DNA of 64,000 nt from an uncultured Clostridia bacterium (GTDB taxonomy: Bacteria; Bacillota; Clostridia; Oscillospirales; Ruminococcaceae), in contig CANDEV010000008.1 in assembly GCA_947383835.1 (NCBI GenBank), positions 1 through 64,000 on the forward strand, written 5' to 3'. Positions 49,242 to 57,802 of the stretch are shown here, one piece after another; the stretch's first letter is position 1, and every line of letters starts with the position of its first letter. Position numbers and translations under genes: made by a program. The notes below the pieces were generated by a model, which was given only the letters and a program-made list of their open reading frames with translations, had not been told where the DNA came from and searched no databases.

Positions 49242-49380
49242 AGGCTGCTCCGCTTAAATTTGAATTAATTCCGGAACTTACCGCTGCATAACGCGGCTTT
49301 TGTGTGGTCTTTATAATAGTTGCACTGCTTTTTTGTGCACTGCTACAAAGGTTACTTAAAATTAAAAATATTTTTTTGAA

Positions 49381-49410
49381 GGTTGCACATTCACGTGCAA
49401 CTTTTTGTTT
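49381..49410 (+). terminator. Terminator before the phage head cluster
   Basis: GTTGCAC and GTGCAAC flank a six-base loop, then TTTTTG. It isolates the head cluster from the mutS-like gene. A second TGCACTGC-type hairpin lies at about 49320-49350. Confidence 0.7.
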
Positions 49411-49487
49411 TTTGGGGGTATTAGTGTAAGGCGTTTTCAAAAAGTCCGAAAAAATGTCTTGCGAAATTTTATCCGGGAGGTGATAGA

Positions 49488-49985
49488 TTGCAGAACGGCA
49501 CGTCAAAAAAACTGACAAAAAGGCAAAGGCGTTTTCTCTGTCGGGTCGCGGACGGAAAGGGCATTGCCGAGGCGGCGATAAGCTGCGGCTTTTCTGCGGA
49601 GAACGCTTTTGAAAGCGGTATGAAAATATTCGGCAGTCCCGAAGCGGCGGCGTATCTTGAGGAAGTCAGGGCGGCGAAAGAAAACTGCGGCGACAGCGTG
49701 GAGCGCGGGCTTGAAAAGCTGGTGTGCGGAAAGATCAACGACGCGGTAATTCTCGCCCACAGCGTTCCCGAGGAGCTTACCGAGGCGGACGTGAGAAAGC
49801 TTGACCTTTATAATGTTTCTGAAATGAAGTTCGGAAAAGGGGTCTGCGAAATAAAATTCGCCGACAGGATAAAGGCTGCGGAAAAGCTCAACGAGATACG
49901 GGCGGGCAGGGCTGCCGACAACGCCGCTCAAAACTTTCTGGACGCGATCGGCGGCGGGGAAGACCCCAAAAAAGAGGAGGAGTAA
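49488..49985 (+). CDS. Phage terminase small subunit
   Basis: 165 residues starting at TTG (GGGAGGTGATAGA just upstream). LTKRQRRFLCRVADGKGIAE, AAISCGFSAENAFESGMKIF and EAAAYLEEVRAAKE form the N-terminal HTH of PBSX-type TerS; the C-terminus is acidic (GGGEDPKKEEE). It recognises the DNA to be packaged. First gene of a seven-gene rightward cluster. Confidence 0.8.
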   Translation: MQNGTSKKLTKRQRRFLCRVADGKGIAEAAISCGFSAENAFESGMKIFGSPEAAAYLEEVRAAKENCGDSVERGLEKLVCGKINDAVILAHSVPEELTEADVRKLDLYNVSEMKFGKGVCEIKFADRIKAAEKLNEIRAGRAADNAAQNFLDAIGGGEDPKKEEE

Positions 49986-50028
49986 ACAGTCCGTCCTCTG
50001 ATCTCTAAATTCTGAAAGGAGCGTTATT

Positions 50029-51282
50029 GTGACTAAATTTGTTCGCTTTTCCGAAAAGCAGAAAACCGTCCTGACGTGGTGGAAAACGGAGCGGTACAAG
50101 GGCTGTGACGCGGTAATATGCGACGGCGCGGTAAGGTCGGGAAAGACCTTGTGTATGTCCGTCAGCTTTGCGGCTTGGGCTATGTCCCGCTTTAACGGAG
50201 GCAGCTTTGCGATCTGCGGCAAGACCGTTACATCTCTTCGCCGCAACGTGATCACGCCGCTTCTGTCCGCTTTAAGGGGAATGGGCTTTTCCTGCACCGA
50301 AAAGGTAAGCGCGTCCTACGCTGATATTGCTGCGGGGGGACGTTCAAACCGCTTCTACTTTTTCGGCGGAAAGGACGAGGGTTCGGCTGCTCTCATTCAA
50401 GGTATTACCCTTTGCGGCGTACTTCTGGACGAGGTAGTCTTAATGCCACGTTCTTTTGTGGAGCAGGCTTTGGCGCGCTGCTCCGTAAGCGGGTCGAAGA
50501 TATGGTTCAGCTGCAATCCGTCGCACCCTTACTGCTGGTTTTACCGCGAATGGATATTAAAGGCGCAGGAAAAAAGAGCGTTGTATCTTCACTTTACAAT
50601 GGACGACAACCCTTCTCTCTCCGAGTCCGTAAGGGAAAGGTACAGGCGGCTTTATTCGGGTGTTTTTTACGACAGGTTCATTTTAGGCAAATGGGTGGCG
50701 GCGGAGGGTATCGTTTACCCAATGTTTGACGAAAGCAGACACGTTGCAAAAACGCTTCCCGAAGAATTTTCGAGGTACGTTGTTTCCTGCGATTACGGCA
50801 CGGTAAATCCGTCCTCATTCGGGCTTTGGGGAAAAAATAACGGCACATGGTACAGAATTGCGGAATATTACTACAGCTCAAAACGGGAGGGAATGTCACG
50901 AACTGACGAGGAGCATTACTCGGGGCTTAGAAAGCTCATAGGCGAAAGACGGGTCGAATCGGTCATAGCAGACCCGTCGGCGGCATCTTTTATCGAGTGC
51001 ATACGCCGTCACGGTGAGTTCCCCGTTACGGCTGCAAAAAATGATGTGGTATCGGGCATACGCAGGGTATCGGACGCGCTTCGGGACGGCATGATAATGT
51101 TCAGTCCCGACTGCGCGGACATACTGCGGGAGTTCTCTTTATACCGCTGGGACGAGGGCCGCGGCGGTGATGTTCCCATTAAGGAGAACGACCATGCTAT
51201 GGACGATATGCGGTATTTTGTATCAAGCCCTTTTTTCCGCGGGGACGGTTCCGGCTTTTGGGCGGGAACAGTAAAAAGATAA
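50029..51282 (+). CDS. Phage terminase large subunit (PBSX type)
   Basis: 417 residues from GTG. Packaging ATPase with Walker A GAVRSGKTLCM (about 33-43), Walker B GVLLDEVVLM, and an RNase H-type nuclease domain (VVSCDYGTVNPSSFGLWG, VESVIADPSAASFIE, HAMDDMRYFV). All acidic catalytic residues expected are visible, so it looks active. AAAGGAGCG upstream. Confidence 0.92.
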   Translation: MTKFVRFSEKQKTVLTWWKTERYKGCDAVICDGAVRSGKTLCMSVSFAAWAMSRFNGGSFAICGKTVTSLRRNVITPLLSALRGMGFSCTEKVSASYADIAAGGRSNRFYFFGGKDEGSAALIQGITLCGVLLDEVVLMPRSFVEQALARCSVSGSKIWFSCNPSHPYCWFYREWILKAQEKRALYLHFTMDDNPSLSESVRERYRRLYSGVFYDRFILGKWVAAEGIVYPMFDESRHVAKTLPEEFSRYVVSCDYGTVNPSSFGLWGKNNGTWYRIAEYYYSSKREGMSRTDEEHYSGLRKLIGERRVESVIADPSAASFIECIRRHGEFPVTAAKNDVVSGIRRVSDALRDGMIMFSPDCADILREFSLYRWDEGRGGDVPIKENDHAMDDMRYFVSSPFFRGDGSGFWAGTVKR

Positions 51283-51300
51283 ATTGAAAGGAGTGAAAAA

Positions 51301-52476
51301 ATGCATAAGAAAAACATTTTGAAAAAGCTTTTCAGCAGAAATTTTGCAGACGTTCCCATAGGCGAGACCGCCGTTTCAAGCGGCAGACTTACGGACAACG
51401 GCGTTAATCTGCTTACCCTGCAAAGGGAGGGCTTTAACGAGCGTCAGCTATACGACAATTTAAGGAGCTGTGTGCCTATTGTGGACGCGGCTTTGCAGAA
51501 GATCGTCAGGCTCACGGGCTGCTATAAGGTGATCTGTTCGGAGGAACGTTATCAAGGGGAAATAGACGATTTCACAGAGAACGTCCCCGTGGGCATAGGC
51601 GGCAATTCGCTGTACGCTTTTACGGACGCGTTTCTTGACAGTCTTCTTACCTACGGCTCTGCCGCGGGGGAAATGATCGTCAGCGCCGATACAGGAAATG
51701 TTGAGGGTATAACCATGCACAGCATGAGCAAATTCTGCTGCCGCGCGGGTGCAACCCCCTGCGACAGAAGATATTATCTCCTGGACGAAAACGGCGAATG
51801 GCGCGCTGCCCGTGATCCGCAGTTTATTCTTTACAGCGCATTGAACGCTACGGCTAACGCTCCCGAGGGGCAGTCGGTTTTGCGGGGACTTCCCTGCCTT
51901 TCCGCGGTACTGATGAGAATTTATCAGTGCATCGGTCAGAATTTTGACCGTGTGGGGAACGTCCGCTACGCTGTGACCTACAAACCCTCGGACAGCGGCG
52001 AAATGGCGTTTGCAAAGGAGCGCGCCCAACAGATCGCCAAGGAGTGGAGCGACGGAATGAACGCCATGCGCTGCGGAGAAGTGCGGGATTTTGTGGCTGT
52101 GGGGGACGTTGACATTAAGGTCATCGGAGCGGATAATCAGATAATCGACACCGAGATACCCGTCCGCCAGCTTTTGGAGCAGATAGTGGCAAAGCTTTCG
52201 GTGCCGCCGTTTCTGTTGGGTCTCACATGGTCGTCCACGGAGAGAATGTCCTCGCAGCAGGCAGACATTCTGACCTCGGAGCTTGAGTATTACCGCCGCG
52301 TACTCACTCCCGTGATAAAAAAGGTCTGCGGCGATTATCTTACCCTTATAGGCGGCAGCGGGACTGTCTCCGTGGAGTGGGACAATATCAATCTTCAGGA
52401 CGAAGCCGTACTTGCGGAAGCAAGGCTTCACAACGCGCAGGCTGCGCTTATTGAAAGGCAGTTGGCAGTCATTTAA
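51301..52476 (+). CDS. Phage portal protein
   Basis: 391 residues. VNLLTLQREGFNERQLYDNL, the crown/stem segments ILYSALNATANAPEGQSVLR and EQIVAKLSVPPFLLGLTWSS, and ELEYYRRVLTPVIKKVCGDY are typical of SPP1/HK97-like portals. Complete frame; GAAAGGAG upstream. It follows TerL by 18 bases. Confidence 0.85.
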   Translation: MHKKNILKKLFSRNFADVPIGETAVSSGRLTDNGVNLLTLQREGFNERQLYDNLRSCVPIVDAALQKIVRLTGCYKVICSEERYQGEIDDFTENVPVGIGGNSLYAFTDAFLDSLLTYGSAAGEMIVSADTGNVEGITMHSMSKFCCRAGATPCDRRYYLLDENGEWRAARDPQFILYSALNATANAPEGQSVLRGLPCLSAVLMRIYQCIGQNFDRVGNVRYAVTYKPSDSGEMAFAKERAQQIAKEWSDGMNAMRCGEVRDFVAVGDVDIKVIGADNQIIDTEIPVRQLLEQIVAKLSVPPFLLGLTWSSTERMSSQQADILTSELEYYRRVLTPVIKKVCGDYLTLIGGSGTVSVEWDNINLQDEAVLAEARLHNAQAALIERQLAVI

Positions 52477-52484
52477 CAGAGGAA

Positions 52485-52515
52485 AGCGGGAGCAAGCCCC
52501 CGCTCTACACTGCAA
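52485..52515 (+). repeat. Host-type GC-rich repeat inside the head cluster
   Basis: AAGCGGGAGCAAGCCCCCGC (52485-52504) nearly matches 37994-38013 in the rnf operon. Its presence between portal and capsid genes argues that the cluster has long been resident. Confidence 0.6.
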
Positions 52516-52577
52516 ACGGTTTGCGCGGTACAAAATATTATAAAAATAAATTTAAATTTTTTAGGAGGAAATTAATT

Positions 52578-53549
52578 ATGTACAATTCAATCAAAATCGA
52601 AAAGGGACTTTACAATCTTTCCGGCAAGACCTTTACACAGGCTTTGGAGGCTCTCGATCCCTCGGAAAATTACACCGACGAGGCTCTCCGCAAAATGGAC
52701 GCTTTCGAGCGTCAGCTAAAGCGATTCGACATCAAGGTAAAGGGCGTGAACGCGGACAAGGTGGACAAGTTCTTTCAGTCCACAGAGAGCGCGGCTCTTT
52801 TTCCCGAGTTTGTGAGACGCGCCGTTGAGGCGGGGTTAAACAGCGGCTGCGTAAATAAGATCACGGCGGCGGTAAGCGTTTCGGACGGCGTTGACGCGAG
52901 AGGTATCGTCCTTTCAGACGGCACAGATGAGTACGGCGGTTCTGCTGTTTACGGTGCGGAGCTTCCTCAGAGCAGCATTGCTTTGACATCTTCAGCGATC
53001 GCGCTCAAAAAGTTCGGCAGAGTTGTAAACGCTCCCTACGAGGCTGTCAGACAGCAGCGCATAGACGTGTTCGCGGTTGCTCTCCGCGCGGTTGGAGCAA
53101 AGCTTGCAAAGGCTGTTGAAAAGGCGGCTGTTGCAGCTTTGACGGAGGGTGCTGCACCCGCTTCAATGTCGGGCGGTACATTCAATTACTCAGAGCTGGC
53201 GGCTTTCTGGGGCAGCTTTGACAAGGCTGAAATGAACACTATCGTGTGCTCTCCCGCGGCGGCTGCAAAAATTCTCGCATTTGAGGAAATGAACAAGGCA
53301 GTACTTCCTGCGGCGGGCTGCGGAACGGTAACTCCTTTCGGTGCGGAGATCGTTGCAAGCTCCGCTGTTGAGGATAATATCCTTATCGGTATCGACAGAA
53401 ATTCAGCCCTTGAAATGATCCGCGGCGGCGAGGTCATTGTGGAGGTCGACAAGCTTATTTCCAAGCAGTCCGACGCGGCTGCCGTTGCAGTAAACGTTGG
53501 ATTTTCCGCAATCGACGGTGACGCGGTAAAGGTGCTGAACATTGCATAA
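52578..53549 (+). CDS. Phage major capsid protein (HK97 fold)
   Basis: 323 residues from the ATG at 52578 (AGGAGG upstream). A short N-terminal scaffold-like region (residues 1-75), then KFFQSTESAALFPEFVRRAV, VLSDGTDEYGGSAVYGAELP, NAPYEAVRQQRIDVFAVALR and VKVLNIA at the end: the E-loop, spine helix and A-domain pattern of coat proteins. A hairpin (AGAGGAC with GTCCTCT) follows at 53592-53626. Confidence 0.8.
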   Translation: MYNSIKIEKGLYNLSGKTFTQALEALDPSENYTDEALRKMDAFERQLKRFDIKVKGVNADKVDKFFQSTESAALFPEFVRRAVEAGLNSGCVNKITAAVSVSDGVDARGIVLSDGTDEYGGSAVYGAELPQSSIALTSSAIALKKFGRVVNAPYEAVRQQRIDVFAVALRAVGAKLAKAVEKAAVAALTEGAAPASMSGGTFNYSELAAFWGSFDKAEMNTIVCSPAAAAKILAFEEMNKAVLPAAGCGTVTPFGAEIVASSAVEDNILIGIDRNSALEMIRGGEVIVEVDKLISKQSDAAAVAVNVGFSAIDGDAVKVLNIA

Positions 53550-53650
53550 AAGCACAGGCATAAATTTGCTGTAAAAAATAAAAATGTGGCAGAGGACGGA
53601 ATTGCATAAAATATTTCTGTCCTCTATCATTATAAAAAAGGAGCGATATT

Positions 53651-54463
53651 ATGGAACAAAAAGAATTGCTTGAAAAGTTAAATAAATTCACCCGCCGCGA
53701 GCTTACCGAGGAGGAAGTCTACATCTTTCCCGTGACCCTTTGCGACAACGAGGTTGACCGCGACAACGAGTGCTTTTCACGAAAGGCGCTGGAGGAAATG
53801 GCTGAAAAATTTATCGGCGTAACAGGCATTTTCGACCACGACCCAAAGGGCGGCAATCAGACCGCGCGGCTTTTTTACACCGAAGTCGCGGAGGAGGACA
53901 GGGAAAATTCCATAGGGGAAAAATATGCTTGTCTGAGAGGCTTCGCCTATATGGTGAGAACGGCTTCCAATGCCGATCTTATCAGCGAAATTGACGGCGG
54001 GATCAAAAAAGAGGTCTCGGTTTCCTGCTCCGCTGACAGGCAGATCTGCTCGATATGCGGCGCGGACAGACGGGTCAAGGCTTGCCGTCACGTTAAGGGC
54101 AGGAAGTACGACGGCAAAAAATGTTATGTTACTCTCGACGGGATATCCGACGCTTACGAGTGGAGCTTTGTTGCCGTTCCCGCACAGGTCTGCGCCGGGG
54201 TAACAAAAAAGTCAGCGGAGGAAATTGCAGAGCAGGAAGTTACCGAGGAAGAACTTCGGGAACGCCGCGCCGAGCTCGAAGCCAAAATACGCCGCGCTTT
54301 GATGTTAAAAAGCGGTGAAAACAAAGCTGCGGAGCTTTTTGAAAATGTCAGGGATATGCTGGAGCTTTCGGAGCTTGAGGAGCTTGGAAAAACTCTTGCC
54401 GTGGGAAAAACTCCGAAAAGCTTTGCAGAGGATAATTCTGCGTACATGACAAGGGGGCTTTGA
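53651..54463 (+). CDS. Prohead protease-like protein with Zn-finger
   Basis: 270 residues. PVTLCDNEVDRDNECFSRKA, GIFDHDPKG (candidate catalytic His) and KKEVSVSCSAD (candidate Ser) look like the HK97 prohead protease family; ICSICGADRRVKACRHVKG adds a Cys/His metal site, and the C-terminal third is a charged helix (ELRERRAELEAKIRRALMLK) that may act as scaffold. It comes after the capsid gene, the reverse of the usual order. Protease activity is inferred. Confidence 0.6.
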   Translation: MEQKELLEKLNKFTRRELTEEEVYIFPVTLCDNEVDRDNECFSRKALEEMAEKFIGVTGIFDHDPKGGNQTARLFYTEVAEEDRENSIGEKYACLRGFAYMVRTASNADLISEIDGGIKKEVSVSCSADRQICSICGADRRVKACRHVKGRKYDGKKCYVTLDGISDAYEWSFVAVPAQVCAGVTKKSAEEIAEQEVTEEELRERRAELEAKIRRALMLKSGENKAAELFENVRDMLELSELEELGKTLAVGKTPKSFAEDNSAYMTRGL

Positions 54464-54464
54464 A

Positions 54465-54818
54465 ATGGATATTGAAAAGGTTTTCTCGCTGTTCCGACTT
54501 TTTTACGGCGAGGAGGACGCGGAAAGCTTTCTCCCCGTGGCAGAGCTTGCGGCTGATTACACTAAAAGGCGCATTATAGGCGACGAGGAATTTTACGACC
54601 CGCGCTTATACTTTCTCGCCGCGGCGGAGACATTGTGCCGTACTCTTGAAATAAAGGCGGCGCGGGAACGTCTCACTCTGACAAAAGCAGGCACAGCCGC
54701 CGCCGAGTCTGACTATCCCGTCCGTTTGGAGTATGCTCAAAGGCTGTACAAAAGCTATGAGCAGCTTTGCACCGGACTGATCCGGGACGATGGCTTTTTA
54801 TTCCTCCGAGCGGAATAA
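54465..54818 (+). CDS. Head-tail connector-like protein
   Basis: 117 residues, helical (KVFSLFRLFYGEEDAESFLP, AELAADYTKRRIIGDEEFYD, RLYFLAAAETLCRTLEIKAA). Size, fold and place fit gp6/gp15-like connectors. Starts one base after the previous stop. Confidence 0.6.
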   Translation: MDIEKVFSLFRLFYGEEDAESFLPVAELAADYTKRRIIGDEEFYDPRLYFLAAAETLCRTLEIKAARERLTLTKAGTAAAESDYPVRLEYAQRLYKSYEQLCTGLIRDDGFLFLRAE

Positions 54819-54830
54819 AGGGGGACTGTC

Positions 54831-55562
54831 ATGAACATTATAAATAAATTTATCGCCGCTGTCTCGGAAAGCGGCATACCATGTCATTCCGAATTTTCCG
54901 ATTACCCGATAACCGATCTGCAAAAGCCGCTGTGCGCCTTTGCGGGGGTAAAAAAATTTACCGTCAGCGGAAAGGACGTTACTCTCGCCGTACAGGTGAC
55001 CATTCAGGGCAGCGAAAAGCGCGTGGACGGGGCTTTTCTCACCGAGACTGCGGAAAACGTTGTTGTTCCCGCAGTGAAAGGCTGCGGCGAGAACATTTCC
55101 AAAACGGAAATTTCGGAGGTTAAGCAGAACGTGAAAACGGGGCTGCTTTACTGCGAGATCGTTTTTGAAATTACCCCGCCCGAAACTGCGGAGGAAGATC
55201 CCGACGTTGATCTTGCGGTATTCAAGGGCATAAAAATTTTTGTTGAGGAGTACTCCTTTTCCCGTACCGCTCTTACTGCCGAAACCGCGCTTATAAGCGG
55301 CAGCACGGTATTAAGCTTCGGCGGCGGCGGGACAGTTAAAATAAAGCTGTCCGGTACGGCTGCCGTTGACGGTGAGGAAGCTTCCGCCGTACCTAAGCTG
55401 GACGGGCTACTCACAAGCGGAGAGGTATTTTCTCTTTCCTGCGGCGGCACGGTTTTTGAGAAGGTTATACTTTCAAAATATTCCTGCAAGGGCGAAAACG
55501 GTAAAGAGGAAAAAGCCGAGCTTGAATTTATAGGCGTATGTGCTGTCAAAGGGGAGGAATAA
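54831..55562 (+). CDS. Tail-completion/tube-like fusion protein
   Basis: 243 residues in two parts. Residues 1-115 (NKFIAAVSESGIPCHSEFSD, FAGVKKFTVSGKDVTLAVQV) resemble a tail terminator. Residues 125-243 (FKGIKIFVEEYSFSRTALTA, GTVKIKLSGTA, VILSKYSCKGENGKEEKAEL) resemble a beta-rich tail tube or baseplate domain. GGGG ribosome site; no tape measure gene follows. Assignment is tentative. Confidence 0.5.
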   Translation: MNIINKFIAAVSESGIPCHSEFSDYPITDLQKPLCAFAGVKKFTVSGKDVTLAVQVTIQGSEKRVDGAFLTETAENVVVPAVKGCGENISKTEISEVKQNVKTGLLYCEIVFEITPPETAEEDPDVDLAVFKGIKIFVEEYSFSRTALTAETALISGSTVLSFGGGGTVKIKLSGTAAVDGEEASAVPKLDGLLTSGEVFSLSCGGTVFEKVILSKYSCKGENGKEEKAELEFIGVCAVKGEE

Positions 55563-55563
55563 T

Positions 55564-56493
55564 ATGGATATTCGCAACGCAGCTTTAAGGCTTAGACTTT
55601 CAAACGGTACATATTACACCCCTGCGGGACTTATCGGCTTCAAGTGCAAAAAGGAGCGGTACACGCCCTACAGCAGTCTTGACGTTACGGCAGTATGCGG
55701 CGTGTCCGATACGGTTTCCGACATTCGTGAGGTGCGGCTTGAAATAGGCGGCAAGGCGGTACACAGCGGCATTATGGACGGTATGACAATTGCCGAAAAC
55801 GGAGGCTTGCGAAAAATACGGATCACCTCACGCGGCTTTTCCTCGATGCTCTCGCAGAACGAGCTTGAGCCCGGACTTTTAGCGGGTATAACCCTGAACA
55901 AGCTGATGTCGGAAAGCATGGCCGTGCCTAACGTGACATGGCAAAGCAGTGCGGAAAGCGTGCGGTACATCTACGTGAAGGAGCATGACAGCCAGTGGAC
56001 GGCGATAGTTAATCTTGGGCTTACCCTTAAAGGTCAGTACCCTTATATAAGCGGTACTAACGAAATTCGGCTTACGCAAAATTCAACGGAGGTCTTCACG
56101 CCGCAGAACGTTTACGAGGCGGGCAGTACAGAGGATTACTCCAAAATGGCGAGCCATTACCATATGAAGGACGTAAACGGAGATTACTCCTACAATTACA
56201 CCGACGGCTACGCCGAGGGCAGGGGGATAATCCGCCACAAATACGTTAATTTTGACAGGCAGTTTCTCTCCCTTGCGGATTTCGGACTTCAGTACAAGCT
56301 GAATTTTTCACAGCGGGGCTGCCGCAGCAAATTTATACGCTATTTAGGCTGGTGCGGCGAGGAAATCAGGAGCATGGTACGTTTTCCCGACGGTACGGTG
56401 GCGGAGGTCTCCGCAGTTGAAATATCGGGGAACGCTAAAAAGGGTATTTTTACAAAAACCGAGTGCTATTACGATCGTTACTGTAACGTTTGA
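55564..56493 (+). CDS. Phage late-control/hub-like protein
   Basis: 309 residues from the ATG at 55564, one base after the previous stop (GGGGAGGAAT upstream). RLRLSNGTYYTPAGLIGFKC, SLDVTAVCGVSDTVSDIREV and GLRKIRITSRGFSSMLSQNE resemble XkdQ/gpD-type tail hub proteins; the C-terminus ends KTECYYDRYCNV. Last gene of the cluster; no lysis or fibre genes follow. After it, 56494-56762 holds no gene, only a pause before the tRNAs. Confidence 0.6.
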   Translation: MDIRNAALRLRLSNGTYYTPAGLIGFKCKKERYTPYSSLDVTAVCGVSDTVSDIREVRLEIGGKAVHSGIMDGMTIAENGGLRKIRITSRGFSSMLSQNELEPGLLAGITLNKLMSESMAVPNVTWQSSAESVRYIYVKEHDSQWTAIVNLGLTLKGQYPYISGTNEIRLTQNSTEVFTPQNVYEAGSTEDYSKMASHYHMKDVNGDYSYNYTDGYAEGRGIIRHKYVNFDRQFLSLADFGLQYKLNFSQRGCRSKFIRYLGWCGEEIRSMVRFPDGTVAEVSAVEISGNAKKGIFTKTECYYDRYCNV

Positions 56494-56762
56494 AAATTGC
56501 GGTGTACCGTTATTTCCAATATTATGCCGAGCTGCTTTGTACAGTTCGGCATTATTTTTATGTTATTTTTGGTATTTTTGCATTGTTTTCATTTGGAATT
56601 TTGTGCAATAGGACGATATTAAGTGTTTTTTGAAAAAAACTCTTGACTTTTGCTCCGTTTTGGTGTAATATTAATAAGTCGCAAGAAACGTCACCGCAAT
56701 AGCGGAACACGCGGACAAGCGATAACCGGGCAGAGCGGATTTACGTTTATGCCCAAAAGTAC

Positions 56763-56838
56763 GGGAGCATAGCTCAGCTGGGAGAGCATCTGCCTTACAA
56801 GCAGAGGGTCATAGGTTCGAGCCCTATTGTTCCCACCA
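56763..56838 (+). tRNA. tRNA-Val (anticodon TAC)
   Basis: 76 bases with encoded CCA; acceptor GGGAGCA with TGTTCCC, anticodon arm CTGCC/GGCAG-type with loop CTTACAA. Confidence 0.96.
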
Positions 56839-56888
56839 AAAAGGGCTTTTACAAGTCCTTTTTTAAACCCATATTATTTATGGGTTGT

Positions 56889-56965
56889 GGCCTGGTAGTT
56901 CAGTTGGTTAGAACGCCGCCCTGTCACGGCGGAGGTCGTGGGTTCGAGTCCCATTCAGGTCGCCA
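56889..56965 (+). tRNA. tRNA-Asp (anticodon GTC)
   Basis: 77 bases with CCA; acceptor GGCCTGG with TCAGGTC, anticodon arm CCGCC/GGCGG with loop CTGTCAC. Confidence 0.96.
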
Positions 56966-57011
56966 ATCTTTCTTTTGATTGGTTTTAGTTCGGCGCTGTT
57001 CAGCAAAGAAT

Positions 57012-57087
57012 GCCTCTGTAGCTCAGTCGGTAGAGCAGGGGACTGAAAATCCCCGTGTCGATGGTTCGATTCCGTCCGGAGGCACCA
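57012..57087 (+). tRNA. tRNA-Phe (anticodon GAA)
   Basis: 76 bases with CCA; acceptor GCCTCTG with CGGAGGC, anticodon arm GGGGA/TCCCC with loop CTGAAAA. Confidence 0.96.
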
Positions 57088-57134
57088 CCTTTATTGAACA
57101 GTTAAGCGGTGTATTTCGGCATCGCAGCCAAAAT

Positions 57135-57210
57135 GCGGATTTAGCTCATCTGGTAGAGCGCCACCTTGCCAAGGTGGAGGTAGCGGGTTCGAGCCCCGTA
57201 ATCCGCTCCA
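57135..57210 (+). tRNA. tRNA-Gly (anticodon GCC)
   Basis: 76 bases with CCA; acceptor GCGGATT with AATCCGC, anticodon arm CCACC/GGTGG with loop TTGCCAA. Confidence 0.96.
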
Positions 57211-57298
57211 TTTTTCTTTTTCATAATTAATTTTCCTGTCCAATTCGTCGAGGCAATAGTCTCGGCGTTTTGTTTAATAACGAGAAAGGGGCAAGATA

Positions 57299-57685
57299 AT
57301 GAAGCGAGTTATCAACATCTGTTCCGTGCTTTGCGGGATCGTGTCTGCCGCTTCCCTTATTATGGGAATATCGGTTCTGTTCGGGAAAAGCTTTATCTTT
57401 GATTTCAGGATTTTCGGTATCGTTGAAAGGGGTACGTTTTTCGGATTTATAGGAAATATTGTGGGTACGGCAATATCCTTTATCGGCTTCGGACTTTTGG
57501 CATGGTACGGCTTCGGAAAGTCGCAGTCCGCAAAAAGGAACGGCTTTATCTACGGTCTGGTCATGACGGGTATATGCCTTGTTTCCATGATAGCCGCGAT
57601 AGTCGGCGGCGGTTTTACGCTTGGAAATCTGTTTATTTTTGCGCTTCCCGCGGTCTACACATTTGCAGTTCTTAAATCGGCTTAA
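57299..57685 (+). CDS. Small four-helix membrane protein
   Basis: 128 residues, about four membrane helices (VLCGIVSAASLIMGISVLFG, IGNIVGTAISFIGFGLLAWY, YGLVMTGICLVSMIAAIVGG, LGNLFIFALPAVYTFAVL). GAAAGGGG upstream. Family not recognised. Confidence 0.6.
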   Translation: MKRVINICSVLCGIVSAASLIMGISVLFGKSFIFDFRIFGIVERGTFFGFIGNIVGTAISFIGFGLLAWYGFGKSQSAKRNGFIYGLVMTGICLVSMIAAIVGGGFTLGNLFIFALPAVYTFAVLKSA

Positions 57686-57706
57686 ATAAATATTACATAT
57701 TGTATA

Positions 57707-57783
57707 AATACGGCGTTCCATAAAGGCTCTCATTAGCGGTACAAGCTGCTGTACCGCTGTCTGCCTAAACGGAACGCCGTATT
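57707..57783. terminator. Large bidirectional terminator hairpin
   Basis: AATACGGCGTTCC (57707-57719) pairs with GGAACGCCGTATT (57771-57783); inside, AGCGGTACA pairs with TGTACCGCT (57735-57758). Lies between convergent genes. Confidence 0.8.
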
Positions 57784-57802
57784 ATTTTATTTGTTATTGA
57801 AC

